Shown: positions 42,337 to 51,537 of the stretch, piece after piece
How positions within the stretch are numbered: position 1 is the first letter of the stretch
Layout: each line of letters opens with the position of its first letter
From: Polyangiaceae bacterium
GTDB lineage: Bacteria; Myxococcota_A; Polyangia; Polyangiales; Polyangiaceae
Assembly (NCBI GenBank): GCA_015075635.1
Contig: JABTUA010000002.1
Span: 1,602,501 to 1,666,500, forward strand
DNA length: 64,000 nt
Direction of reading: 5' to 3'
Translations under genes and position numbers: made by a program
Notes under the pieces: generated by a model
Seen by the model: only the letters and a program-made list of their open reading frames with translations
Database searches by the model: none
Told to the model about the DNA's origin: nothing

Positions 42337-43134
42337 TCACCAGGGCTCGTGGCAGTCGCCCCAGACCTTGCTGGACGCGATGACACCCTTGGTGTCGATG
42401 GGGCCGGTCTTGAACGCGAGCGAGCCGCCCGTGGGCCACTGGTTCTTGACCTCCCACTCGGTGAGCCCGCTGCGGGTGTCCACGATCTTGCCACTCCGGT
42501 CGTAGAGCGCGATCACCGCCTGCGGGTTGATGCAGGGCTTGCCGGCGTTCTTCACGTTGCCGCTGAAGCGCCAGTACTCCGTCTTGCCGATGGTCTCCTT
42601 GTCGATCTTCACGTCGGAGGCGCTGGCATCGTAGCTCGAGTCGCTGGGGAAGGCCTTGGGCTCGAGCTTGTGAGAGGCATAGGGGCGCGCCAGCTTCTTG
42701 ATGTCGCGGATGTAGTGGAAGGGCGTGACCTCGCCGGGCGGCACGTTGTGGCGCATGCCGAGCGCGCTCTCGCCGAAGCCCTCCGCGGCCGCGATCGAGT
42801 CCACGCCGATCGGCTTGCCCTCGGCGTCGAACAGCAGCACGGAGACCTTCGCCGACTCGATCCACTTCGGCGTGTCGTTGCGGATCAGGCCGACGATGTG
42901 CAGGAAGCCGGTGTCCTCCACCTCGGCGCGCCCCTCGATCACGGTGAGCGCCAGTGTGCCGCCCTTGGCGGTCGAGGACGCGGGCACCGCGGCCCCGGCC
43001 GCGCGCTCGGCCGACTTGGTCTTCGGATCGGTGGTCTCGGTGCCGGCGGGATCCGTCTTCGTCGCCGAGCCTCCCTTGCAGGCGAGCAGGGCGCAGAAGA
43101 GCGGGACGGTCATGAAGATCGAGGTGCGGGTCAT
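42337..43134 (-). CDS. Lipoprotein with FxLYD-like beta domains
   Basis: 265 residues. Lipobox A-L-L-A-C near residue 19, then a Thr/Ala/Lys-rich linker (20-60). Two similar beta domains follow (about 62-165 and 175-260), each with a hydrophobic core and a pattern like VGLIRNDTPKWIESAKVSVL. That resembles FxLYD domains, which describe small extracytoplasmic beta-sandwiches. It converges with the kinase gene with only 4 bp between stops. Role unknown. Confidence 0.65.
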   Translation of the reverse strand: MTRTSIFMTVPLFCALLACKGGSATKTDPAGTETTDPKTKSAERAAGAAVPASSTAKGGTLALTVIEGRAEVEDTGFLHIVGLIRNDTPKWIESAKVSVLLFDAEGKPIGVDSIAAAEGFGESALGMRHNVPPGEVTPFHYIRDIKKLARPYASHKLEPKAFPSDSSYDASASDVKIDKETIGKTEYWRFSGNVKNAGKPCINPQAVIALYDRSGKIVDTRSGLTEWEVKNQWPTGGSLAFKTGPIDTKGVIASSKVWGDCHEPW

Positions 43135-43289
43135 GCTTCGGGGTCTCCTTGGCCCACCGGGAGAGCAAGCCCCGGACCAGGCAGGATTCCGCTAGAAATC
43201 TGGGGGCAAACGCCGAAGCTGCACGAACCGGTCGAGCAGATTCGGCGTAGCCTCGTGCCATCGTCGCGCGACGCGGCTAGACCGGCCGG

Positions 43290-44327
43290 GTGAAGAAGGT
43301 CGTCGTTCACCGCCCCGGCTCCTACGAGCGCCTCGTGCTCGAGGATCACCCCGACCTCGAGCCCGGGCCGGGACAGGTGCTGCTCGAGGTGGACGCGACC
43401 GGCGTCAACTACGCCGACTGCATCGTGCGCATGGGCCTTTACTCGTCGGCGCGCAAATACGTGGGCTGGCCGATCACGCCGGGCTTCGAGGTCGCCGGCC
43501 GCGTGGCGCGACTGGGTGCTGGCGTCTCGGAGCCGGCCGTCGGCAGTCAGGTGATCGGCGTGACCCGCTTCGACGGTTACGCGACCCAGGTGGTGCTGCC
43601 GCAGCACCAGGTGTTCCCGCGACCCGCCGGCGTGGACGCGGCGCACGCCGCCGGCTTCCCCGGCGTGTTCCTGACGGCGCACTTCGCGTTGATCGAGCTG
43701 TGCCGGCTCCGGCCGGGCATGAAGGTGCTGGTGCACTCGGCAGCTGGCGGTGTGGGGGGCGCGCTGACCCAGATCGCCAAGCTCCACGGCTGCGACGTCA
43801 TCGGCGTGGTCGGCAGCTCGCACAAGCGCGACGCGGCGCGAGCTCACGGCGCCAGCGAGGTCATCGACAAGAGCACCGAGGATCTCTGGGCCCGGGCCGA
43901 GCGCCTTGCGCCCGAAGGCTACGACGTGGTCCTGGACGCCAACGGCGTGGAGACCCTCGGGGAGAGCTTCCGCCACGTGCGTCCGGCAGGGCGTCTGGTG
44001 ATTTACGGCTTCCACACCATGATGCCGAAGAGCGGCGGGAAGCCGAGCTACGGCAAGCTGGCGGTGGACTGGCTGCGCACCCCGCGCTTCAACCCGCTCG
44101 ACCTGACCGAGCAGAACAAGAGCGTGATGGCGTTCAACCTCTCGTACCTGTTCGACCGGCCCGAGCTCTTGACCGAGGGCATGCGCGACCTGATCTCCTG
44201 GCTCGAGGCGGGGAAGATCCACCCGCACGCCGTGCGCACCTTCCCGCTCTCCGAGGTGCGGAAGGCGCACGAGCTGATCGAGTCGGGGACCACCGTGGGC
44301 AAGCTGGTGCTTCTCCCCGAGCGCTGA
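43290..44327 (+). CDS. Quinone oxidoreductase-like MDR protein (VAT-1/QOR type)
   Basis: 345 residues from GTG 43290. A GroES-like N-terminal half is followed by an NADPH-binding Rossmann half with VHSAAGGVGGALTQIAK near residue 150. The zinc ligands of alcohol dehydrogenases are missing, as in quinone oxidoreductases. The C-terminal HAVRTFPLSEVRKAHELIESGTTVGK type ending is shared with VAT-1-like members. It likely reduces quinones or enones with NADPH; the true substrate is unknown. The 155 bp upstream holds no other gene. Confidence 0.85.
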   Translation: MKKVVVHRPGSYERLVLEDHPDLEPGPGQVLLEVDATGVNYADCIVRMGLYSSARKYVGWPITPGFEVAGRVARLGAGVSEPAVGSQVIGVTRFDGYATQVVLPQHQVFPRPAGVDAAHAAGFPGVFLTAHFALIELCRLRPGMKVLVHSAAGGVGGALTQIAKLHGCDVIGVVGSSHKRDAARAHGASEVIDKSTEDLWARAERLAPEGYDVVLDANGVETLGESFRHVRPAGRLVIYGFHTMMPKSGGKPSYGKLAVDWLRTPRFNPLDLTEQNKSVMAFNLSYLFDRPELLTEGMRDLISWLEAGKIHPHAVRTFPLSEVRKAHELIESGTTVGKLVLLPER

Positions 44328-44347
44328 GCGTGCTTGGCTCCGCCGCC

Positions 44348-45445
44348 ATGAAGCAGGTGGCTCGGGTGTTTCTCTTGGCGTGCGTGCTCAGCGCGTGCGG
44401 CAGCGACGACGGCGGCGCGCAGGCCAGCGGCGGCGCGGGGGGTAGCGCCGGGGATGCCGGGCTCGGCGGGACTGGCGGTGACGCCGCCAGCGACGCCCCG
44501 GCGGGCGACAGCAGCGTGGCCAAGCCTGAGCCCGCCGACATCGGCTTCCAGGCGGCGAGCCCCGTTCCCAGCGGCGAGCAGCTCCTGTTCAACGACTGGA
44601 ACGCGCAGCCCAACACCGTGTCGTCGATCAAGCCGGACGGCTCCTCCGAGACGAAGCTCTTCGAGGCGTACCGCGTGTGGTCGATGGGCGTGACCAAGGA
44701 CGTCTCCAAGATCGCCTTCGCCTGCGGCGATCCGCTGCAGAAGGAGCACTACGGCGTCGAGATCGGCGACGCCATCCAGCACACCTGGGTGTTCGACGTG
44801 GCCGCGCAGAGCGCGTCGGTGTTGGCCTGGGGCAACATCAACGACGAGTGCCACGACTGGAACGACAAGAACGACTCCATGGTCGTGTGCCGGCGGCGCG
44901 ATTTCGACGCCAGCGGCGGCAACAAGACCTATCGGATCGGCCGACTCGCCACGAGCGGCGCCTTCGAGTGGCTGGGCCTGGGCGAGGATGCGACGCCGAC
45001 CACGATGGAGCTCCACCCCCAGGTCACCTCGGACGAGAGCACGCTCTACTACACGCTGATCCAGATCAGCGGCGGCAAGCAGGCGCGCAGCATCATGAAG
45101 AAGACGCTGCCGGGCGGAGCGCCGGAGCTCGTGCGCGCCAGCGCGTCCAGCGGCGTCCTCTCCCCCGACGGCACGCGGCTCCTGTTCGCCGACACGACGC
45201 AGCAGAGCGCGCTCTTCAGCATGAAGCTCGACGGCTCGGACGTGGTCAAGGTGGCGACGCGCAACGGCACCAGCGCGGTGTGGTCGCCGGACGGCAACAA
45301 GGTCGCCTACCTCTGGGGCGAGACCATGGGCTGCAGCCACATCGAGGTGGTGTCGGCGGACGGCTCGCAGGCGGACGCGCCGCTGCGCATCCGTGACTGC
45401 GGCAGCTCGTTCGTGACCGAGCTCGCGTGGGTCGTGCGACCCTGA
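44348..45445 (+). CDS. Lipoprotein with WD40/PD40-like propeller
   Basis: 365 residues from ATG 44348. Lipobox V-L-S-A-C near residue 17, a Gly/Ala/Asp-rich linker to about 60, then TolB-like blades, for example SSGVLSPDGTRLLFADTTQQ and VWSPDGNKVAYLWG. It is similar in plan to the protein at 39552-40733, so the two may be distant paralogs. It follows the oxidoreductase gene by 20 bp. Probably an envelope binding protein. Confidence 0.7.
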   Translation: MKQVARVFLLACVLSACGSDDGGAQASGGAGGSAGDAGLGGTGGDAASDAPAGDSSVAKPEPADIGFQAASPVPSGEQLLFNDWNAQPNTVSSIKPDGSSETKLFEAYRVWSMGVTKDVSKIAFACGDPLQKEHYGVEIGDAIQHTWVFDVAAQSASVLAWGNINDECHDWNDKNDSMVVCRRRDFDASGGNKTYRIGRLATSGAFEWLGLGEDATPTTMELHPQVTSDESTLYYTLIQISGGKQARSIMKKTLPGGAPELVRASASSGVLSPDGTRLLFADTTQQSALFSMKLDGSDVVKVATRNGTSAVWSPDGNKVAYLWGETMGCSHIEVVSADGSQADAPLRIRDCGSSFVTELAWVVRP

Positions 45446-45468
45446 AGCGCGCGTGCTAGTCTGACGCC

Positions 45469-46293
45469 ATGCGGCTCGGTGGGGCACTTCCGTGGCTCGT
45501 GCTCGCGTGGCTCGCTGCCGCGGGCTGCGGGCTCAGCGAAGAGGGCGGCGCCAGCGGCACCGGCGGCGCAGGTGGCGGTGGCGCTGGGACGGGCGGCGCC
45601 AGCGGCGGCAGCGGTGGCGGTGCGACGGGCGGCAGCGGCGGCACAACGGGCGGAACAGGCGGCGCGACCGGGGGCGTAGCGGGCACCGGGGGCGCAGCGG
45701 GCAGCAGTGGAGCCGGCGGCGCGAGCGGAGGCGCCGCGGGTACGGGTGGCGCGACCGGGGGCAGCGCAGGCACCACCGGCACCGGTGGAACCGGCGGCGC
45801 GACCGGTGGAACCGGCGGCGCCACTGGCGGAACCGGCGGCGCGACCGGCGGCACTGGCGGTGCGACCGGCGGCAGCGGCGGCGCGACTGGCGGCACTGGC
45901 GGCGCGACCGGCGGAACCGGCGGCGCGACCGGCGGAACCGGCGGCGCCTCCACGCTCTGCCCGCCTGCGCAGCCGAGCGGAGCTTGCACGGCCTCCGGGC
46001 AGAACTGCGTCTACGGCGGCAACCAGTGCACGTGTTACGGGGGAAGCTGGCACTGCAACTCGTGTCCGGGCTCTCAGCCGAGCGGGTACTGCAGCGGCAA
46101 CAGCGGGGCGCTGTGCAAGTACGGCGGCGCGACCTGCGCGTGCGGCGCCGTCGCGGGAACCCCGGACTGGGAGTGCATCACCTGCCCGACCAACAAGCCC
46201 GCCAATTACTCGGGCTGCGGCGTGCACCAGATGGTCTGTGTCTACGGCGCGTCGTACTGCAAGTGCAACTGGCCGAATTGGAACTGCACCTGA
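45469..46293 (+). CDS. Lipoprotein with long GGATGGT repeat and Cys-rich C-terminus
   Basis: 274 residues. Lipobox A-A-A-G-C near residue 20. Residues 25-160 are almost only Gly, Ala, Thr and Ser in GGATGGT or GGTGGA units. The C-terminal 110 residues hold about 16 Cys residues in CxC and CxxC spacings (CTCYGGSWHCNSC), suggesting small disulfide-bonded modules. The repeat may act as a flexible tether raising the Cys-rich head above the outer membrane. No family recognised. Confidence 0.7.
   Translation: MRLGGALPWLVLAWLAAAGCGLSEEGGASGTGGAGGGGAGTGGASGGSGGGATGGSGGTTGGTGGATGGVAGTGGAAGSSGAGGASGGAAGTGGATGGSAGTTGTGGTGGATGGTGGATGGTGGATGGTGGATGGSGGATGGTGGATGGTGGATGGTGGASTLCPPAQPSGACTASGQNCVYGGNQCTCYGGSWHCNSCPGSQPSGYCSGNSGALCKYGGATCACGAVAGTPDWECITCPTNKPANYSGCGVHQMVCVYGASYCKCNWPNWNCT
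45590..45955 (+). repeat. Tandem repeat coding GGTGGATGG
   Basis: Units of 9, 18 or 21 bp built from ACCGGCGGCGCGACCGGCGG-like sequence. The copies between 45780 and 45950 are nearly perfect. All are in frame. Confidence 0.85.
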
Positions 46294-46302
46294 GCGAGAA
46301 GC

Positions 46303-47973
<1,671 letters not shown>

Positions 47974-47974
47974 G

Positions 47975-48042
47975 GGGGCGCGTGTTTAGCGCGACCCGCG
48001 GGCGCCGGGTAGGGGCGCACGCGGGCGGGGCTCCGGCCGACT
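47975..48042. repeat. 68-bp direct repeat R1, left of toxin-antitoxin genes
   Basis: Aligns without gaps to 48885-48952, with 60 of 68 bases identical. Beyond it (48050-48078) the similarity to the 3' end of the gene at 48951 continues with gaps, since both read GGGSG in the minus direction. Confidence 0.75.
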
Positions 48043-48106
48043 CACGGCCATGCTGACCTTGCCGCTACCGCCGCCGTGAAGCGTCATGGACTCGCCGGTC
48101 GGAGCC

Positions 48107-48135
48107 TTGACCGAAGAGGGTCTTTGCAATACAAA
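48107..48135 (+). promoter_or_regulatory. Sigma70-type promoter of the toxin-antitoxin pair
   Basis: TTGACC (48107-48112), 17-bp spacer, TACAAA (48130-48135). Transcription should start near 48142, two bases before ATG 48144, so the mRNA would be leaderless. Confidence 0.55.
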
Positions 48136-48141
48136 TGTATT
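48128..48141. promoter_or_regulatory. Operator palindrome over the antitoxin promoter
   Basis: AATACA-AA-TGTATT is a perfect inverted repeat, strikingly AT-rich here. It covers the -10 box and reaches to 3 bp before the antitoxin ATG, as expected for autorepression by a ribbon-helix-helix antitoxin. Confidence 0.6.
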
Positions 48142-48143
48142 AC

Positions 48144-48407
48144 ATGAGCACCCGCACGGTTCGATTGGACGAAGAGTCCGAGCGGCTCCTGGAAGCCGTG
48201 CGCCGGGCGAAGGGCCTCTCCGTGTCGGACGCTCTGAAACGTGGGCTCTTGGCGCTACGCGAGGCGATGGAGGCGGAGGGACCGTCCGCGACCCCGTACG
48301 ACGTCTACAAGTCGATCGAGCTCGGGCAGGGTGGCTGGGCTCGAGGTAGCGCGCGCCGGGCCAAGGCGGAGGTCGCTCGCTCGATCCGCGCGAAGGCCCG
48401 CCGGTGA
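48144..48407 (+). CDS. Ribbon-helix-helix type antitoxin
   Basis: 87 residues from ATG 48144; an ATG at 48135 in the same frame lies inside the operator and is less likely. The N-terminus MSTRTVRLDEESERLL gives the DNA-binding beta strand and first helix of the ribbon-helix-helix fold, followed by LSVSDALKRGL. The C-terminal half is charged and probably wraps the toxin. Its stop overlaps the toxin start as GTGA. It should neutralise the PIN toxin and repress its own promoter. Confidence 0.8.
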   Translation: MSTRTVRLDEESERLLEAVRRAKGLSVSDALKRGLLALREAMEAEGPSATPYDVYKSIELGQGGWARGSARRAKAEVARSIRAKARR

Positions 48408-48847
48408 TCTTGGTCGACACGGGCCCGCTCGTGGCGCTCTTCGAGCCAAAGGACGAGGATCACGCGATCACGGAGCGCACGCTCGCAGAGCTGAAGAGCC
48501 CACTGGTCACGACCGTGGCCGTCTTGACGGAGGCCTTCCATCTGCTCGATCCCGCGAGCCGTGGGTCGGACGCCCTGCGGGAGTTCATCGGCGCGCGAGG
48601 GCTCGGTATTTGGTTCATGGACTCGGTCCGCCTCGCCCGTGCGTTCGAGCTGATGCAGAAGTACGCCGACCGACCGATGGACCTCGCGGACGCTTCGCTC
48701 GTGGCGGCCGCCGAAACGCTGCGGACAACCCAGGTATTCACTTTGGACCGCAACGACTTCAGCACCTATCGGGCCCGGATCGGGCGCACTTGGAAGCGCT
48801 TCGACGTGCTCGACCCCGCGGCGCGCTCGTCCTCGCGAGCGCGCTGA
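48404..48847 (+). CDS. PIN-domain toxin (VapC-like ribonuclease)
   Basis: 147 residues from GTG 48404. The PIN acidic quartet is visible: Asp5 in ILVDTGPLVAL, a Glu in the VLTEAF helix near 43, an Asp in MDLADASLVAAAE near 95 and FTLDRNDFSTY near 117. VapC-type toxins cut tRNA or rRNA when the antitoxin is lost. The gene order, 4-bp overlap and operator are typical of type II modules. The whole pair lies between 68-bp direct repeats. Confidence 0.87.
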   Translation: MILVDTGPLVALFEPKDEDHAITERTLAELKSPLVTTVAVLTEAFHLLDPASRGSDALREFIGARGLGIWFMDSVRLARAFELMQKYADRPMDLADASLVAAAETLRTTQVFTLDRNDFSTYRARIGRTWKRFDVLDPAARSSSRAR

Positions 48848-48884
48848 GGTGGGCGCGCTACCGTCGTTCAATCGCTCGCGTGTC

Positions 48885-48952
48885 GGGGCGCGTGTCTAGC
48901 GCTACCCGCGGCCACCGGTTGGGGGCGCACGCGGGCGGGCCTTCGGCCGACT
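48885..48952. repeat. 68-bp direct repeat R2, right of toxin-antitoxin genes
   Basis: Right copy of R1 (88% identity by eye). It ends inside the stop codon of the gene at 48951-50117, so that gene's 3' end forms part of the duplicated region. It holds CCCGCG/CGCGGG arms that could form a terminator-like stem. Confidence 0.75.
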
Positions 48953-50117
48953 AATCCTCGGTGAGCTCGCTGCCGACGCTGCCGCTGCCGCCGCCCTGAC
49001 CCGTTGCCGGCTCGGGGGCCCGGGCGCGCAGGAATCGGCAGTGGTTGTCCAGCACCAAATCCAGCGCCAGGTGCGCGATCCCGACCTTCATCGCCCCAAA
49101 GCTCTTGTCTTCGGGATCCTTGATGGCGCGGGAGAGCTCCAGCGCGCGTTCGCACTCTCCCGCCTCGAGCTTGCTCTTCACTTGGTCGAGCTGGGTGACG
49201 ATACCCCCGGCTCCGGCGTCGTCAGCCAGCCTTCGGAGCTCGTCGATGCGCTCGAGCACGCAGGCGCGTTGGTTGCAGGTCATGCCGGCGTCGTTGACCA
49301 CGAGGTGCGCGTTGCCCAATGACGGCCGCGGTGCCTGCGCGCCTACCGTGGGTTCAGGCACGACAGCCGCCTCGCCGCCCGAGCCCAGGAACCCTCCCTT
49401 CAGCACGAGCACGAGCGTGATCCCGAAGGCCACGCCGACCACCACCGGCAGCCAGTCGCTGGTCAGGATCCGTATCCACCACGGGTAGTCGGCGCGCGAG
49501 GGCGCGTACTCTTCCCGCGCGGGGAGCCAGCGAATGCGTCGCAACGGGAGCTCGTCCGCCAGGTACACCTCGGCCCCGCCAGCCACTCCGAGCACGAGCA
49601 GCGTGGAGCGCCCGCAGGCCAGGCACGCGATGGAGATGTCCTCGGTCTCCTGTCCCCCGTACGCCTTGCGCGAAGTGAACGCGATGTGCTTCGCGCCGCA
49701 CCGGCAAGAGGTGCTGGAAGCAGCTCGGACGTCGTCCCGCCCCATGATCTCGCGGCCGATCCGGAGCGGGCTCGAGCGCGGCCCGTAGCCGTGGGGATTC
49801 TGGAAGAAGGCCAGGACCTCGACGCGCTCACCGGCCTTCACGAAGAGCACCTTGGTGTCGAGCGTCGCGAGCTCCTTCGCGATGGCCTCCAGGCGCCCGG
49901 GTGGCGGTGCCTCGGTCCGCACCGAAAGCGCGCTGCCTGCGCGCTCGATCTCGGCTTCCGCGCCGAACAGCTCGCGCAGGCGGGCCTCGAGGTCGGCGCG
50001 ATCCGCTGTCGGGTAAGCCCAGGCGTCCGCCAAGAGCTCCGTGTTCAGCTTGCGTGCGGCTTCGTCGAGCGACTCGGCGTTCAACCCGGGAACGCCGTAA
50101 AAAGGGTCACGGATCAT
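48951..50117 (-). CDS. Membrane protein with zinc-ribbon-like Cys motifs, third gene of ECF operon
   Basis: 388 residues. A cytoplasmic N-terminal region (1-220) holds CRCGAKH near 138 and CLACG near 165, a spacing that suits a zinc ribbon. One transmembrane helix follows (about 222-242). The C-terminal part, outside the membrane, is helical with Cys pairs and a Gly/Ser tail. It lies 43 bp downstream of the anti-sigma gene on the same strand. It may be a further signal-transfer protein for the ECF sigma pathway; that is inference. Confidence 0.65.
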   Translation of the reverse strand: MIRDPFYGVPGLNAESLDEAARKLNTELLADAWAYPTADRADLEARLRELFGAEAEIERAGSALSVRTEAPPPGRLEAIAKELATLDTKVLFVKAGERVEVLAFFQNPHGYGPRSSPLRIGREIMGRDDVRAASSTSCRCGAKHIAFTSRKAYGGQETEDISIACLACGRSTLLVLGVAGGAEVYLADELPLRRIRWLPAREEYAPSRADYPWWIRILTSDWLPVVVGVAFGITLVLVLKGGFLGSGGEAAVVPEPTVGAQAPRPSLGNAHLVVNDAGMTCNQRACVLERIDELRRLADDAGAGGIVTQLDQVKSKLEAGECERALELSRAIKDPEDKSFGAMKVGIAHLALDLVLDNHCRFLRARAPEPATGQGGGSGSVGSELTED

Positions 50118-50160
50118 CCCGCCCCGAGCTTACTCGCACCGAGCGCCTCGACGTCGACCG

Positions 50161-50838
50161 CTACTCGCACTCGCTCGCCAACGCGCCGGCCCGCTTCACC
50201 ACGCTCGGCTCCACGCCCCGCATTCCGGCGATTTCGGTGGCGATGCCCCGAGCCGTGGCGCAGTCGCCCTTGCTCTTGGCGAGCTGGGCGAGACCCAAGC
50301 GCGCCTTGGCGCGGGTGGTCGCGTCGCTCGACTTGGCGAGGCCTTCCAGCGCGAGCTTGGCGCGGGCGTCGTCCTTGGCGTCCAGGGCCTCGTCCACCGC
50401 GCGCCACGAAGCCGCGGGCGCGGGTGAGGCCGTGGGCTTCTGTGCCGCAGCTTTCGGCAGCGCCAACGGCTCGTCGGCAGCCGCCGGCGGCTCTGCCGGC
50501 AGCGCCGCGGGTATGTCGGCACGCGCGCGCCGCGCGCTCTCCTCGACCGCCACGCCGAGCCCGCCGCGGGCCGCCACGCCGAGCTTCGCGCCGCTGGCTT
50601 CCCGCGGCCGTTCGCCGAACCAAGGCTTCCCACCGCCGCTCGCCGCGTACGCCAGCGCGCCACCGAACACGACGAGGAACGCCAGCACGAGCGTGTGCCG
50701 GCGCGCGGGGCGCGACCGGCCGCGGCGCATCTTGCGCTCGATGCGGCGCGCCGCGAGCTCGACCCGGGCCTCGCTCGGTTCGCCAGCTCGCCACGCTTCG
50801 CGTGCGAGCCCGAGGACCCGCTCTTCTCGCGTGCTCAT
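50161..50838 (-). CDS. Probable anti-sigma factor, single-pass membrane protein
   Basis: 225 residues, overlapping the sigma gene stop by 4 bp (ATGA). The cytoplasmic N-terminus (1-47) is helical and Arg-rich. One transmembrane helix follows (about 48-66), then an Ala/Pro-rich periplasmic linker and a TPR-like helical region (140-225). The order sigma then membrane protein with a short cytoplasmic head is the classic anti-sigma layout, although the zinc-binding HxxxCxxC motif is missing. It probably holds the ECF sigma at the membrane until a signal arrives. Confidence 0.7.
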   Translation of the reverse strand: MSTREERVLGLAREAWRAGEPSEARVELAARRIERKMRRGRSRPARRHTLVLAFLVVFGGALAYAASGGGKPWFGERPREASGAKLGVAARGGLGVAVEESARRARADIPAALPAEPPAAADEPLALPKAAAQKPTASPAPAASWRAVDEALDAKDDARAKLALEGLAKSSDATTRAKARLGLAQLAKSKGDCATARGIATEIAGMRGVEPSVVKRAGALASECE

Positions 50839-51449
50839 GGTGTTGCCTCCTGAAATAGCGGATCGTCGGCGAGCAGCTCGACCAGCTTCTGCCGCGCGTC
50901 GCGCAGGCGAGAGCGCACCGTGCGCTCGTTGGCTCCGACGATCTCCGAGACTTCTCGCATGCTCAGCCCTTCGAGCTCCGCCAGCACGACCACCGCGCGC
51001 TTGGCCGGAGGGAGCTCCGCCAGCACCTCGCGCAGCCGGCGCGCGCGCCCGAGCTCGGCGAGGTTGCCTTCCACGTCCGGGTGCTGGGGCTGGTCCGGCT
51101 CGCCGTCGGCGTCGAAGCTGAAGCGCCGGCGCCAGCGCTGGTACCAGCGCTCGTGGTCGATCAGCGTGCGGTAGGCGATGCCGTAGGTCCAGGTGGAGAG
51201 CGCCGAGCGACCCTCGAAGCGGCTCCAGGACTTGAGCGCGCGCTCGGCGGCGGCCTGCACCAGGTCGTCGAGGTCGGGTCGCGGTCCGGCCAGCCCGCGC
51301 ATCTGCCGGTACAGGAGCTGGAGCAGGTTGCCCGGGATCTCGCCGGACACTCGTTCGGCGGGCGGGTCGGAGATGCGGTCGAGGGGCGGTGGCGCGAGCA
51401 ACGGCAGCTCCAAGCTGGCCGGTAGCAGGGTCGGGTCCGGCTGAGACAC
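50835..51449 (-). CDS. ECF-type RNA polymerase sigma factor
   Basis: 204 residues from GTG 51449, preceded by GAAGGTGG. Region 2 is at about 45-110 (PDLDDLVQAAAERALKSW and TWTYGIAYRTLIDH). Region 4 is at about 140-195 (LPPAKRAVVVLAEL, then REVSEIVGANERTVRSRLRDAR). Region 3 is missing, as in all ECF sigmas. The gene is divergent from an outer-membrane-like protein gene that could be a target. Longer upstream reading frames lack conserved sequence. Confidence 0.9.
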   Translation of the reverse strand: MSQPDPTLLPASLELPLLAPPPLDRISDPPAERVSGEIPGNLLQLLYRQMRGLAGPRPDLDDLVQAAAERALKSWSRFEGRSALSTWTYGIAYRTLIDHERWYQRWRRRFSFDADGEPDQPQHPDVEGNLAELGRARRLREVLAELPPAKRAVVVLAELEGLSMREVSEIVGANERTVRSRLRDARQKLVELLADDPLFQEATP

Positions 51450-51537
51450 TAGGCCACCTTCGTCAATGTTAGTCGATGCAGGGCCCCCGCGGGATCGGGG
51501 CCTTTTCAAGCGCCGCTTCCTGCGCGACCCTTGGCCC

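Noticed and set aside
45590..45955. PE_PGRS-like mycobacterial protein
   Set aside because: The glycine repeat looks similar, but the lipobox, the Cys-rich head and the neighbourhood fit a myxobacterial lipoprotein.
51482..51506. GGCCCC/GGGGCC hairpin followed by TTTT before the outer-membrane-like gene
   Set aside because: It resembles a terminator or attenuator but has only a 6-bp stem. GC-rich stems are common here, so it was not listed as a feature.
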